Assembly (NCBI GenBank): GCA_012959465.1
Contig: DUDC01000026.1
Span: 1 to 42,803 of the forward strand
Source of the DNA: Planctomycetaceae bacterium
Lineage (GTDB): Bacteria > Planctomycetota > Planctomycetia > Pirellulales > Pirellulaceae
DNA: 42,803 bases
Reading direction: 5' to 3'
Position 1 is the first letter of the stretch. Every line of letters begins with the position of its first letter. The notes under the pieces were generated by a model, which was not told the origin of the DNA, did not search any database, and was given only the letters and a program-made list of their open reading frames with translations. The translations under genes were made by a program, and so were the position numbers. Positions 23,801-32,093 of this stretch are shown piece by piece.

Positions 23801-25020
23801 TTGAAGATCGTTTGGTTCAGTTCAGTGACGAGTTGGCCGCGCCGTTTGGAGCAGCGGCCGGAACGGACTATGTTGACGTAATCAACAAGTACGCGTTGTT
23901 ACGACTCTTCGACCGAGACGGGGACGGGTTCGCCGAAGAAATGCGAACGGTCGCGTCAGGCTGGGGCCACACTGCCGATTACCACGATTGGGCGATTGGG
24001 TTGCCATCACGTGACGCAGGTGGATATTTCGTCTCTGTTGCGTGCCAGCAAGACAAACGAAGTCTGGCTGCCGCGTTCAATCGAGGTGTTGTTGCTGCAA
24101 TCGTGCCTCGCCAACCGACGTCTTCCGATCCACGGCTATTCTCCGTAGAACCGATAAGCGGTGGGCATCGTTTTGCGATTGGCATCGCCAAGAACAAAAA
24201 AGGCCAGTTGTTTGTTACCGACAATCAAGGAAACTATAATCCCTACAATGAACTGAACCATGTTCGAAAAGGAAAACGGTTTGGCTTCATTAACAACTGG
24301 GAAAAAACGGCAGATTTTCATCCGCCATTGACCGAACCGGCGATCAACATACCGCACCCTTGGACTCGCAGCGTCAACGGAATCTGTTTCTTGGAGACGG
24401 AAAAAGAGAACGCATTCGGGCCATTTACGGGCCATTTGGTCGGATGTGAATTTGATTCTCGACGATTGGTGCGGATGAGTTTGCAAAACGTCGACGGCCA
24501 GCTTCAGGGTGCGATTTATCCGATGAGCAGGTATCACCCGATTGACGGCAAGACGTTTCTCGGTCCCTTGGTAGCTGCCGTATCGCCAAAAGGCAGTCTC
24601 TACATTGGCGGCATTCGCGATAGTGGGTGGGGTGGAGCCAACAATATTGGAGCTCTTACCAGATTGGACTTCGATCCCGAGAGACTTGGCGTCGGCATCG
24701 CGGTCGTCGAAGCGACGAGCGACGGATTTGAAATTGAATGGACTCAACCGATTGATGAAGAACGAGCGGCTGAGCGAGACCGGTACCAAATCGAGTCGGC
24801 ACGACGTGAATCCACGCCAAAATACGGTGGCGACGACATTGATCGTCGCGTGGAACAGGTTACCAGTGTTGAAGTGCTTTCATCGACTCGAGTTCGCCTA
24901 ACCTTAGCCGAGTTGAAGGCAGGTTACGTCTACGACATTCGAGTGCGAAATATCGCGATCGACGACGTGTCCCTTTTTCCGGCGGAGGCGTTTTATACGA
25001 TGAGCAGGATCCCACAATAG
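20836..25020 (+). CDS. Exported five-haem c-type cytochrome with PA14-like and beta-propeller dehydrogenase domains
   Basis: The product has 1394 residues from this start. A signal peptide (WMFVLAMLPATFVAAQ) ends near residue 46. Residues about 57-195 look like a PA14 domain (GWIGIYRDD, FTLNGETWLEADGQI, LQLFWRGPSF). Five haem-binding CxxCH motifs follow at 215, 306, 398, 488 and 601. Met ligands occur in RMPYF, RMPRF, QMPKF and EMPSI, but I see none for the third haem. From about residue 940 a six-bladed-propeller membrane-bound dehydrogenase domain runs to about 1310 (PTGIQWLADGRVVICSLKGR, DRDGDGFAEE, GQLFVTDNQGNYNP), then a fibronectin-like end. Planctomycete proteins of this type are periplasmic oxidoreductases, probably acting on sugars. 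ATG 20878 or 20881 would give a more usual signal peptide. Confidence 0.88.
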   Translation: MKSLTDFRTQRPTDMMNRRNTALCRKYLTRWMFVLAMLPATFVAAQDEDEDEQPRYMNGWIGIYRDDENTTIRRIDEALSFQWQDGGVDERLLPGGLRAEWKGLLLTRTQGAFQIAAFAAGELSFTLNGETWLEADGQIQTPQWTVSQPHELSFGQHEIRLRLATHAANSPLQLFWRGPSFQWEPINPANLFHLTEGSPRADFASGKILASALRCVACHGEEKSLAAPQLGVNSVDLGRGWTAEYLQRSSQDQLHREHRRMPYFELSSQDAADLATHLADHSSEPSPIADKKSLRSGRELFLKRGCVACHYFNKVGSIDWLDGGDLSAVGAKRSAKYLKQWLMDPAKIQRNHRMPRFVWEGGELDQMVAFLASTSVSQPVKVEGDKTRGMELYRRMACANCHSDQSTPVAAALHRGSRWDDACSGAPRDASSGSQRPRYQLDVESRQQLRDYFSQRRQTTREPSSWLRGQQIFQEQRCAACHARGSAVGIASKLRVVADEYPHLAADLPAVTPPSLNSVGDKLTVEALQKAIRRDGKRHREWLSVQMPKFELNEQDEAALIAYLRGSDRFPDGSPQTAPTQAPDNLGNVGARLVTTDGFGCTSCHQIGKTKAPKAPLNAMGPDLSMLGKRINRQWFERWVRDPARIVPRMEMPSIKAPVHGVLDENLDIQLAAVWETLNRPGFTPPAANPVRTVRRSGVRKADGERQQSAVLTDVVRNNGSKLIRPLIVGLPNRHNVLFDLETARLGMWWTGDTARQRVEGKYWFWELGSESIWSDADREPDIILTKGERRIAPIVRGQFVTEFDWVKHDTGVQFAYRLFFPADVGDDPMTVIESVQPIWGDDESGWVRNVEVKQVPAGWDVELKAWPRQGPAVHQDGAYRLSAESQIHIIQAGGKADASGWLRPKDRKWTLEYRTSQLVDHFMESDTERTVGVVKELPPIVPGFRARSVPLDAGIMPTGIQWLADGRVVICSLKGRVWLMSDSDGDGIEDRLVQFSDELAAPFGAAAGTDYVDVINKYALLRLFDRDGDGFAEEMRTVASGWGHTADYHDWAIGLPSRDAGGYFVSVACQQDKRSLAAAFNRGVVAAIVPRQPTSSDPRLFSVEPISGGHRFAIGIAKNKKGQLFVTDNQGNYNPYNELNHVRKGKRFGFINNWEKTADFHPPLTEPAINIPHPWTRSVNGICFLETEKENAFGPFTGHLVGCEFDSRRLVRMSLQNVDGQLQGAIYPMSRYHPIDGKTFLGPLVAAVSPKGSLYIGGIRDSGWGGANNIGALTRLDFDPERLGVGIAVVEATSDGFEIEWTQPIDEERAAERDRYQIESARRESTPKYGGDDIDRRVEQVTSVEVLSSTRVRLTLAELKAGYVYDIRVRNIAIDDVSLFPAEAFYTMSRIPQ

Positions 25021-25103
25021 TAGACAACTCAGACCGTTTGAGTTTACATAGCGACACGATCGAAAGTCTCAGTCCAAAATCGCGTACGACTCGGAAATAT
25101 TGC

Positions 25104-25775
25104 ATGTGCGGACGATTCGCTTTGCGGACACCGAACCGGATCATCGCTCAGGAATTCATGCTGGGTGCTGAGCCACAATTACTGTTGCGGTTCAACATCG
25201 CTCCAACTCAAGACGTTGCGGTGGTGCGGCTCTTCGAAGGCGAACGTGTGTTAACCCAAATGCGATGGGGGCTAGTTCCCTTCTGGGCCGATGACCCTTC
25301 GATTGGCTCCCGAATGATCAATGCTCGTGGTGAAACGATTGCCGAGAAACCATCATTCCGAAACGCCTACAAGAAGCGACGTTGTTTGGTGGTGGCAGAT
25401 GGATTCTACGAGTGGACGAAAGGAAAGAACGGTAAGCAGCCGTATTTTTTTCACTTGCCGGATCACCGGCCATTCGCGTTCGCCGGTCTGTGGGAAAGCT
25501 GGGACAAAGGAGGGCTGGGTCCCATGGAATCATGCACGATCGTTACTACGCACGCCAACGAACAGGTTCGTCCACTGCATCACCGTATGCCCGTGATCCT
25601 GGAACCGTCGGGCTATGACGGTTGGTTGGCAAACGATACACCGCAGGCAGACGTAGCCGATCTGCTCGTACCGCTGCCAGAGGGACGATTGGTGATCGAA
25701 CCAGTCAGCACACGCGTCAATAGCCCGCGAAATGACGATGAGGCCTGCACGGTTGTCGTGCCGTCAAGTGAATGA
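25104..25775 (+). CDS. SRAP domain protein (YedK/HMCES family, abasic-site crosslinker)
   Basis: The 223-residue protein belongs to the SOS-response-associated peptidase family, which shields abasic sites in single-stranded DNA by a covalent bond through Cys2. It starts MCGRFAL, so Cys2 becomes N-terminal after Met removal. The other conserved residues are visible: NARGE (Asn73, Arg75), YEW (Glu103) and the catalytic His in HHRMPVIL (159-163). The conserved N-terminus fixes the start at 25104; an upstream frame from 25038 would bury Cys2 and inactivate the protein. Length is typical. It follows the cytochrome gene by 84 bases with no functional link apparent. Confidence 0.95.
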   Translation: MCGRFALRTPNRIIAQEFMLGAEPQLLLRFNIAPTQDVAVVRLFEGERVLTQMRWGLVPFWADDPSIGSRMINARGETIAEKPSFRNAYKKRRCLVVADGFYEWTKGKNGKQPYFFHLPDHRPFAFAGLWESWDKGGLGPMESCTIVTTHANEQVRPLHHRMPVILEPSGYDGWLANDTPQADVADLLVPLPEGRLVIEPVSTRVNSPRNDDEACTVVVPSSE

Positions 25776-25995
25776 GGGATACCCTCTGGTTAGCAAGGGC
25801 CAAATTCACTCCGGTCGCTGGGCCTAGGGCTTGTCAGCGGCGTGCGAATCTCTGCAAGTTCAAGAAATAGGTCCGAACCCTCGCACGACCGCAAGGCTCC
25901 TTGGTAAACTAGCGATCTTGCGCACCGCGCTGTGCTTGACGGGATTTGCCCGCATCGACCGGCGGCATCCCAACCAACTAATTCGGACACGGCAT

Positions 25996-27462
25996 ATGGC
26001 AATCACTGAAGACGAACTACGGCAGGGAAGCCGGATTCGCAATTGGTGGAGTCGGCGGTGTGGCGCGCACGAAGTACTCTGTCTCGCGCTTCCGTTGGTA
26101 ATTTCGACGATTTCCTGGACGATCATGAATTTCGTCGACCGGATGTTCCTCCTTTGGTATTCGATGCCGGCGATGGCTGCAGCGATGCCGGGTGGGATGG
26201 TCTACTTTACGCTGGTTTGCCTACCGCTTGGCGTGGTGATGTATGGCAACACGTTTGTCGCCCAGTACTCGGGATCGAATCGCCCTGAACGAATTGGCCC
26301 AGCTGTCGGTCAAGCGGTTCGGATTGCCATTTTTTCCATCATTCCCGCGCTGCTGATTGTGCCGTTTGCTGACGAGGTGTTTAACTGGGTTGGCCATTCA
26401 GAGACCGTCGCCAAATACGAGACAATCTACCTGCGAGTGTTGTTATTTGGCGCCGGGGGAATGCTCATCGCTGCTGCTCAATCGACGTTCTTTACTGGGC
26501 GAGGTGAAACGCGGGTCGTGATGATTGTCGACAGCTCGGCAGCCGCGCTCAATGTTCTACTGGATTACTTGATGATTTTTGGGCACCTAGGTTTTCCAGA
26601 GATGGGAATCGAGGGAGCCGCATGGGCGACGGTTGTGTCGCAGTGGTCGAAAGTACTCTTCTACGGCGCGATCATGATTCGGCCCCACTACGTTCACACC
26701 TATCACTTGCTGGACGGTTTTCGATTTGATCGAGATTTGTTCTCCCGCCTACTGAGATTTGGTGGCCCGAACGGCCTCCAGTTTTTCGTCGAAATATTTG
26801 CACTCACACTCTTCATGATGCTCGTTGGACGCCTTGGCGAAGAGGCGATGGTGATGACAACTTTGGCATTCAATGTGAACAGTATGGCTTTCGTACCAAT
26901 ACTTGGTCTGGGAACCGCCGTGACAACGATGGTCGGAAAACAACTGGGCGACAACCGACCAGACATGGCCAGCCGCGCGACCTGGACGTCGTATCATTTG
27001 GCAATCCTCTACACGTTGCCGATGGGAGTGTTGTACCTGTTGACGCCAGGAGTGTTTCTGATGGGACATGCGTCGGGCATGGAAGCCGAGCAGTTCAGTC
27101 AATTAGAAAGTACGGTCATCATATTGCTGCGTTTCGTCGCTTTCTACGTGTTGTTTGATACAACGGCCGTCGTTTTCGTCAGCGCCATCAAGGGAGCTGG
27201 TGACACTCATTTTGTCTTAATCACGACGGCTTGGACGGCACCCCTCCCCCTGATCGCGGGAACCGTAGGTGTGCGGTGGTTTGGCGGGGGGCTCCTCTGG
27301 TGCTGGACAGCAATTACCGCCTGGATTTGCCTGGTTGGATTCATCTACTTGTTTCGCTTCCTCGGTGGTCGCTGGAAGACGATGCGGGTGATTGAATCCG
27401 TAGCCGCTCCACCTTCCGATCCGGCCGAAACCGAGCAAGCGATCAACTCTACCGCTGTCTAA
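25996..27462 (+). CDS. MATE family multidrug/sodium-type efflux transporter
   Basis: The protein of 488 residues has about twelve membrane spans in two similar halves, as in NorM/DinF-type MATE exporters that couple drug or metabolite export to sodium or proton entry. The first half opens with LALPLVISTISWTIMNFVDR, where the family places its first helix and an acidic Asp, and contains GRGETRVVMIVD and NVLLDYLMIFG. The second half has LRFGGPNGLQFFVEIFALTL and FNVNSMAFVPILGLGTAVTT, MVGKQLGD. Acidic residues in helices 1 and 7 are present. I set the start at ATG 25996, since upstream residues are not membrane-like and have no ribosome site. No regulator is adjacent. Confidence 0.9.
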   Translation: MAITEDELRQGSRIRNWWSRRCGAHEVLCLALPLVISTISWTIMNFVDRMFLLWYSMPAMAAAMPGGMVYFTLVCLPLGVVMYGNTFVAQYSGSNRPERIGPAVGQAVRIAIFSIIPALLIVPFADEVFNWVGHSETVAKYETIYLRVLLFGAGGMLIAAAQSTFFTGRGETRVVMIVDSSAAALNVLLDYLMIFGHLGFPEMGIEGAAWATVVSQWSKVLFYGAIMIRPHYVHTYHLLDGFRFDRDLFSRLLRFGGPNGLQFFVEIFALTLFMMLVGRLGEEAMVMTTLAFNVNSMAFVPILGLGTAVTTMVGKQLGDNRPDMASRATWTSYHLAILYTLPMGVLYLLTPGVFLMGHASGMEAEQFSQLESTVIILLRFVAFYVLFDTTAVVFVSAIKGAGDTHFVLITTAWTAPLPLIAGTVGVRWFGGGLLWCWTAITAWICLVGFIYLFRFLGGRWKTMRVIESVAAPPSDPAETEQAINSTAV

Positions 27463-27492
27463 TTGGCTCGGATCGGCGTATCGCTTCGCGAA

Positions 27493-27521
27493 TTGACAGC
27501 TTTCCAGGCAGACAGTAGAAA
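27493..27521 (+). promoter_or_regulatory. Sigma-70 type promoter upstream of the CaCA exchanger gene
   Basis: A perfect TTGACA (27493-27498) is followed by a 17-base spacer and TAGAAA (27516-27521), four of six to consensus. Transcription from about 27528 would give a leader of roughly 218 bases before the ATG at 27746. A hairpin lies in that leader at 27538-27553 (GGGCC, loop ACGAAG, GGCCC). Confidence 0.5.
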
Positions 27522-27745
27522 CAACGTCACAACCAGAGGGCCACGAAGGGCCCCACGCTGTATAGGATTGACGTGGTGACGGTTGCCAACAGTTTCGAGG
27601 AGTCGATTTACGGTTCCCGGCGGGGTGAAAACGATTGTTTAGTCGGATGCCATTCCCTTAGCACAGACGGCTTTACAGTTTTCATCCGCTCACTCACTTC
27701 AGCGACCGCAATGAACCACTGATATCTCTCTTGGAAACACCGTGT

Positions 27746-29014
27746 ATGGGCATTTTGATCCCACTGTTGATCATCTTCTTTTGCTGCTTGTTCATTTGGC
27801 GAGCGTGTGACGGATTCGAGACGGCATCTGAATACATCGGACGAAACTTGTCCGAGGGTGTTCGTGGTGGCACCATCAACGCCATGTCGAGTTCGTTACC
27901 CGAGTTGTTCACGACGTTGTTCGCCTTGTTTGTTCTCAAGGACGCAGATGGTTTTTCGTTCGGCATCGGCACTATTGCTGGTAGCGCGCTCTTCAACGGA
28001 ATGATCATCCCAGCAGCTTGTATATTCTCTGTCGTCGGCGCTGTCGTGATGGGCGTTCGCGTTCATTCGGTGAACGTTTCGACGAAGGTGTTGCTGCGCG
28101 ATGGCCTGTCGCTGATCATTTGTGAATTCGTGCTGATTCTGGCGATTAACGGCGACCATCTCTATTGGTGGCAGGGGCTCATTCTCATGGGGATGTATGT
28201 CGTTTACCTCCTCTACATGATCCTGTCCATGAAATCGAGTGGGAACACCGGCGACGATCAAGACCATGAAGAGAATGACGAAGACACAGGCAGGGTCGCC
28301 AGCATATTCTATTGGCTTTCACTCGGTCCACTTCTTGACCTGGAGTCTCTGTTTGTCAAGGAACACCATAAGGACCAAATGAGTGAGGAGACTTGGAACG
28401 GTTGGCCACTTCTCTTAGCCTCGACCAGCGTGATTGGTTCGACGTGTTGGGTGTTGGTGAAGGCTTGTGAATGGCTCGGCAGCGGTCCCTTGGAGCCGTA
28501 TAGTTTTCCGTTCTCGGACGTCCAACTCACGGGAATGAACATGCCCGCAATGTTTGTCGCGGTCATTTTTGCCTCGATGGCGACCAGCGTTCCAGACACG
28601 GTCATCTCGATTCGTGACGCGCGAAGGGGCAATTATGACGACGCGGTTGCCAACGCCTTGGGGAGCAACATTTTCGACATTTGTTTTGCTCTCGGCTTCC
28701 CGTTGTTCGTGTTCACGCTAGTCCATGGGCCAATTTCGATGGCGCCCGACACAATCGCGCAGAGTGCGGAGCTTCAGTTTTTGCTGCTTTTTCTGACAAT
28801 CATCGGCTTCTTTGTCTACTATCTAGGAAAACGAGGCATCACGAGTGCGGGCGTGAAGTACGTGGAAATGAAGCGTGGTAAGGCAGGTATTTTGCTATCG
28901 ATCTATCTGTTCTTTGTGATCTATGTGATTTGTCGCGAACAAGACGCTCCTTGGGCCAAACATGTCTCTGACATACTCGGCGGATTCTTAAAGAAGTTGC
29001 CAAAGATCAGCTGA
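27746..29014 (+). CDS. Sodium/calcium exchanger family (CaCA, YrbG-like) membrane protein
   Basis: The 422-residue antiporter has about ten spans and the two alpha repeats that form the ion site. Repeat 1 has SSSLPELFTTLFALF and GIGTIAGSALFNGMIIPA. Repeat 2 has MATSVPDTVISIRDARRGNY, then ANALGSNIFDICFALG. A hydrophilic loop rich in Asp/Glu (GDDQDHEENDED) near 175-187 separates the halves and may face the cytoplasm and bind cations. Repeat 1 lacks the usual glycine before SxPE (NAMSSSLPE), whereas repeat 2 has the normal TSxPD; ion selectivity may differ from YrbG. ATG 27746 is preferred over a TTG 15 bases upstream. The gene is preceded by a good promoter, so it is probably its own unit. Confidence 0.9.
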   Translation: MGILIPLLIIFFCCLFIWRACDGFETASEYIGRNLSEGVRGGTINAMSSSLPELFTTLFALFVLKDADGFSFGIGTIAGSALFNGMIIPAACIFSVVGAVVMGVRVHSVNVSTKVLLRDGLSLIICEFVLILAINGDHLYWWQGLILMGMYVVYLLYMILSMKSSGNTGDDQDHEENDEDTGRVASIFYWLSLGPLLDLESLFVKEHHKDQMSEETWNGWPLLLASTSVIGSTCWVLVKACEWLGSGPLEPYSFPFSDVQLTGMNMPAMFVAVIFASMATSVPDTVISIRDARRGNYDDAVANALGSNIFDICFALGFPLFVFTLVHGPISMAPDTIAQSAELQFLLLFLTIIGFFVYYLGKRGITSAGVKYVEMKRGKAGILLSIYLFFVIYVICREQDAPWAKHVSDILGGFLKKLPKIS

Positions 29015-29102
29015 CCATTGACCTTGTCTGTAACAGCGCAAGAGTATCGGTAAAAGGGAATTAGGAAGGATGCTCACGGACGTCTCGCGCGAGGTGCCAA
29101 CG

Positions 29103-30542
29103 ATGCCCTTCCCGAACAAGTTGAACACAAATGTGATTGAGTTAGCCTGCGACGCGCCATGCATTCTGCCGTCCACTCCACAAGTTCGCCCAAGGACTCT
29201 CGCCGACTTGGTGACCGCCATTTTTGTACTCGCTATTTCCGCATCGGTCGGCTGCGGTTTGCAACGAGATTCCGATGGAGAATTCCCCGAACGACCAGTG
29301 AAGATCGTCGTGCCTTTTGGACCGGGTGGTGGTAGCGACACGTTCGTGCGGATCATTCAGAAGGCCATAAACGAACAGGCACTACTCGACCAGCCAGTGG
29401 TGATTGTGAATGTTCCGGGCGCGGGCGCCACGATTGGGAGCCGCCGTGTCAAGAATGCCGTACCAGACGGTTACACCATATTGCACCTTCACGACGCGAT
29501 TCAGACCGCCAAGTATGCAGGTGTTGTACCCTATGGACCGGAGGTGTTCGAAGCGATCGCCGGAACAGGTCGAGTGGGGCTACTGATTGCCGTTTTTGAA
29601 ACGGCCCCGTATCAAACGCTGGCCGACCTAATGGAGGTGGCTGAACAGAAACCAGATAGCGTGCTGTTTGCCGCCAATATTGGCGCACCGAGTCATTTCG
29701 CTGGCCTGATGCTCGAGCAACGGAAGCCGGGCGCCAAATTCCGGTACACGCAAACCGGAGGCGGGTCGGAACGATTTGGGGCACTAGCCGGTGGGCACGT
29801 TGACGTTTCCGCGTTTTCCACTGCAGAGTACAAGAACTTCCGCACGGGCGCCCGCTCTGGCCTTCGCGCACTCGCCTATTTAGGTGAAGAACGGCATCCG
29901 GGTCTGCCAGACATTCCAACGGCTCGCGAACAGGGCATCGACGTCCTCAGTAGCAACATCGGATATTGGTGGGCGCCGCGGGGCACGCCACGTGACCGTT
30001 TGGAGGTCATAGGGATCGCGCTGCAGAAAGCGATGGCGTCACCTGACGTATTGCGAAAACTTGACGAGCTTTCGATCGACCCCATCATGTTGCGTGGCGA
30101 GGAACTACACGCCTCGCTAGCAGACAAAGAAGATCGTCTATCAACCGTTGTGCCGAAGGCTTCTTACCAACTCCCGAATTTTCCGTTATTCATCGTTGTC
30201 GTTCTTGTCGTGTTATCCATTGCGGTCGGTTTTCAATCGGTGCGGACTGCGGACGGTAATGAACCGGCCCTTGTTCGAAGGACCTTGGAGAGTGATGTTG
30301 CCCATCGGAACGTGGTTCGTCGAGTCGTCGTGATCGGCCTGTTGACGGTTGCCTATACGTCCGTTCTGCACTTGCAAGTCTGTGATTACCGACCGGCAAC
30401 CATCATCTATGTTGGACTTTTTGGCTGGCAACTAGTGGATCACTCGCGAATCCATCGTCTGGCTGTGATCACCGCGGCATTCGCCCTTGGTCTTGGTGTT
30501 CATTTCGCGATGACGCAGTTCTTCTTCATCGATTTGCCATAA
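29103..30542 (+). CDS. TctC-TctB fusion: tripartite tricarboxylate transporter binding protein joined to small membrane subunit
   Basis: The protein has about 479 residues. The first part is a lipoprotein-type signal with a long n-region (hydrophobic LVTAIFVLAISASVGC, lipid Cys near 52). A TctC/Bug-type solute-binding domain follows at about 65-355 (RPVKIVVPFGPGGGSDTFVR, GAGATIGSRRVKNAVPDGYT, and the closing GLPDIPTAREQG). These domains bind carboxylates through two loops. The last 115 residues hold four membrane spans (LFIVVVLVVLSIAVGF, VVVIGLLTVAYTSVLHL, ATIIYVGLFGW, VITAAFALGLGVHFAMTQFF), matching the usually separate TctB. The TctA gene follows after ten bases. The start at 29103 is favoured by GAGG eight bases upstream; ATG 29070 is the alternative. 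Confidence 0.88.
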   Translation: MPFPNKLNTNVIELACDAPCILPSTPQVRPRTLADLVTAIFVLAISASVGCGLQRDSDGEFPERPVKIVVPFGPGGGSDTFVRIIQKAINEQALLDQPVVIVNVPGAGATIGSRRVKNAVPDGYTILHLHDAIQTAKYAGVVPYGPEVFEAIAGTGRVGLLIAVFETAPYQTLADLMEVAEQKPDSVLFAANIGAPSHFAGLMLEQRKPGAKFRYTQTGGGSERFGALAGGHVDVSAFSTAEYKNFRTGARSGLRALAYLGEERHPGLPDIPTAREQGIDVLSSNIGYWWAPRGTPRDRLEVIGIALQKAMASPDVLRKLDELSIDPIMLRGEELHASLADKEDRLSTVVPKASYQLPNFPLFIVVVLVVLSIAVGFQSVRTADGNEPALVRRTLESDVAHRNVVRRVVVIGLLTVAYTSVLHLQVCDYRPATIIYVGLFGWQLVDHSRIHRLAVITAAFALGLGVHFAMTQFFFIDLP

Positions 30543-30552
30543 CGGAAAAAAC

Positions 30553-32037
30553 GTGATCGTTCTAACCGACCTCCGCGGTGTTGCCGAAGTCTTCGCTGAT
30601 CCGCAGTTGTTGTTGTTGATGCTGGTCGGCACGGTCGCTGGGGTCATGGTTGGCGCAATTCCCGGTTTAACCGGTGCGATGTTGATCGCATTAACATTGC
30701 CTTTGACTTTTGCCATGGATGGGTCTCAGGCGATGGCGCTGCTGGTATCCATGTACGTCGGTTCAGTGAGCGGAGGGCTGATCACCGCCACGCTGTTACG
30801 AATGCCTGGTACGCCGGCGTCGATCATGACCACATTGGACGGATATCCAATGGCGAAACGGGGCATGGCCGGGCGGGCGCTGGGGTTGGGGGCAGGTGCA
30901 TCTCTATTTGGCGGTTTGATATCCTGGCTATTCCTGTTTCTGTTGGCCCGACCCATTGCCGTTTGGTCCACCCGATTCGGGCCTTTCGAATTTGTTGGAC
31001 TTGTCCTCTTGGCCCTCGTGTTGATCGCCGGTGTCGGTGGGAAGTCACTGGTTAAGGGGCTGTTTGCCGCTTGCCTTGGCGTCTTCCTCACAATTCCAGG
31101 AGTGTCGCCCGCTAATGGCGAATCTCGTTGGACTTTGGGCATCGCCGAGTTGTCGGATGGATTCAAACTGTTGCCCGTACTCATCGGCTTGTTCGCCGTC
31201 AACCAGATGCTTCAGAGTTTGCTCGAAACGTCAACGACATCGAAACAATTCAGCGCGTCCAGGAAAGGCATGCTGCAGCCGTGGACCGAGTGGCGGAAAC
31301 ACGTCGTCAATCTATTGCGATCCTCGTGCCTCGGCACGTGGGTGGGTGTGCTTCCCGGCGTGGGGGCGAACATCGGTTCGGTGATCGCCTACTCAGCGGC
31401 ACGCAAAGCATCTCGAAAACCCGAGGAATTCGGATCGGGAAGCGAAGAGGGGATTGTAGCTTCCGAATCGGCCAACAACGCAACAGTCGGTGGTGCGTTG
31501 ATACCGTTGATCAGTATGGGCATACCCGGCAGTGTCATTGACACGATTCTTCTCGGTGCTTTGATCATCCACGGACTACAACCGGGACCGCTGCTTTTTG
31601 ACCAGAACCCAGACGCCGTCTACGTGATCATTGCGGCCATGTTGGCCGCCAACCTAATCATGTTCCTGTTCGTCTGGTCCTCGGTGGGGTGGATCGCCAA
31701 ACTCGCGAGCATGTCTCGCGCGATCCTGCTGCCATCGATCATGGTTTTCTGTGTGGTCGGTTCATTCGCGTTGGCCAATCGCATGTTCGACGTCTGGGTC
31801 ATGCTGGGATTTGGCCTGGTAGGGTTCACGTTGGAGCGTTGCAAGATCCCATTGGCACCCCTGGTAATCGGTTTCGTGCTAGCTCCTATTTTGGAAAAGC
31901 ACCTGGCGACAGGCTTGATGCAAACTGGCGGTTCCTTGGTACCGTTATTCACTCGTCCCATCGCGTTGAGCTTCGTTCTGTTGGCCGCTGCTGTGCTCGC
32001 TTGGAACGTTTTCGACTTTCGCCGCTCAAGCGACTAG
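30553..32037 (+). CDS. tctA: TctA, large membrane subunit of a tripartite tricarboxylate transporter
   Basis: This 494-residue membrane protein has about twelve spans. It carries the two glycine-rich family signatures: VGAIPGLTGAMLIALTLPL near residue 33, and WVGVLPGVGANIGSVIAYSA near 264. SESANNATVGGALIPLISMG and IPGS follow near 300-320. It forms the pore through which the carboxylate enters, using sodium or proton gradients, with the TctC-TctB fusion encoded ten bases upstream. It begins with GTG at 30553, preceded by a GGAAAA stretch. Together the two genes make a complete transporter encoded by two genes instead of three. The substrate is not readable from sequence; a product of the sulfatase and TIM barrel downstream is a reasonable guess. 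Confidence 0.93.
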   Translation: MIVLTDLRGVAEVFADPQLLLLMLVGTVAGVMVGAIPGLTGAMLIALTLPLTFAMDGSQAMALLVSMYVGSVSGGLITATLLRMPGTPASIMTTLDGYPMAKRGMAGRALGLGAGASLFGGLISWLFLFLLARPIAVWSTRFGPFEFVGLVLLALVLIAGVGGKSLVKGLFAACLGVFLTIPGVSPANGESRWTLGIAELSDGFKLLPVLIGLFAVNQMLQSLLETSTTSKQFSASRKGMLQPWTEWRKHVVNLLRSSCLGTWVGVLPGVGANIGSVIAYSAARKASRKPEEFGSGSEEGIVASESANNATVGGALIPLISMGIPGSVIDTILLGALIIHGLQPGPLLFDQNPDAVYVIIAAMLAANLIMFLFVWSSVGWIAKLASMSRAILLPSIMVFCVVGSFALANRMFDVWVMLGFGLVGFTLERCKIPLAPLVIGFVLAPILEKHLATGLMQTGGSLVPLFTRPIALSFVLLAAAVLAWNVFDFRRSSD

Positions 32038-32093
32038 AATCAGGTCCGCTACCAAGAAAATTCCGCCGTTGGACAATGATCAGGAGCCATCAA

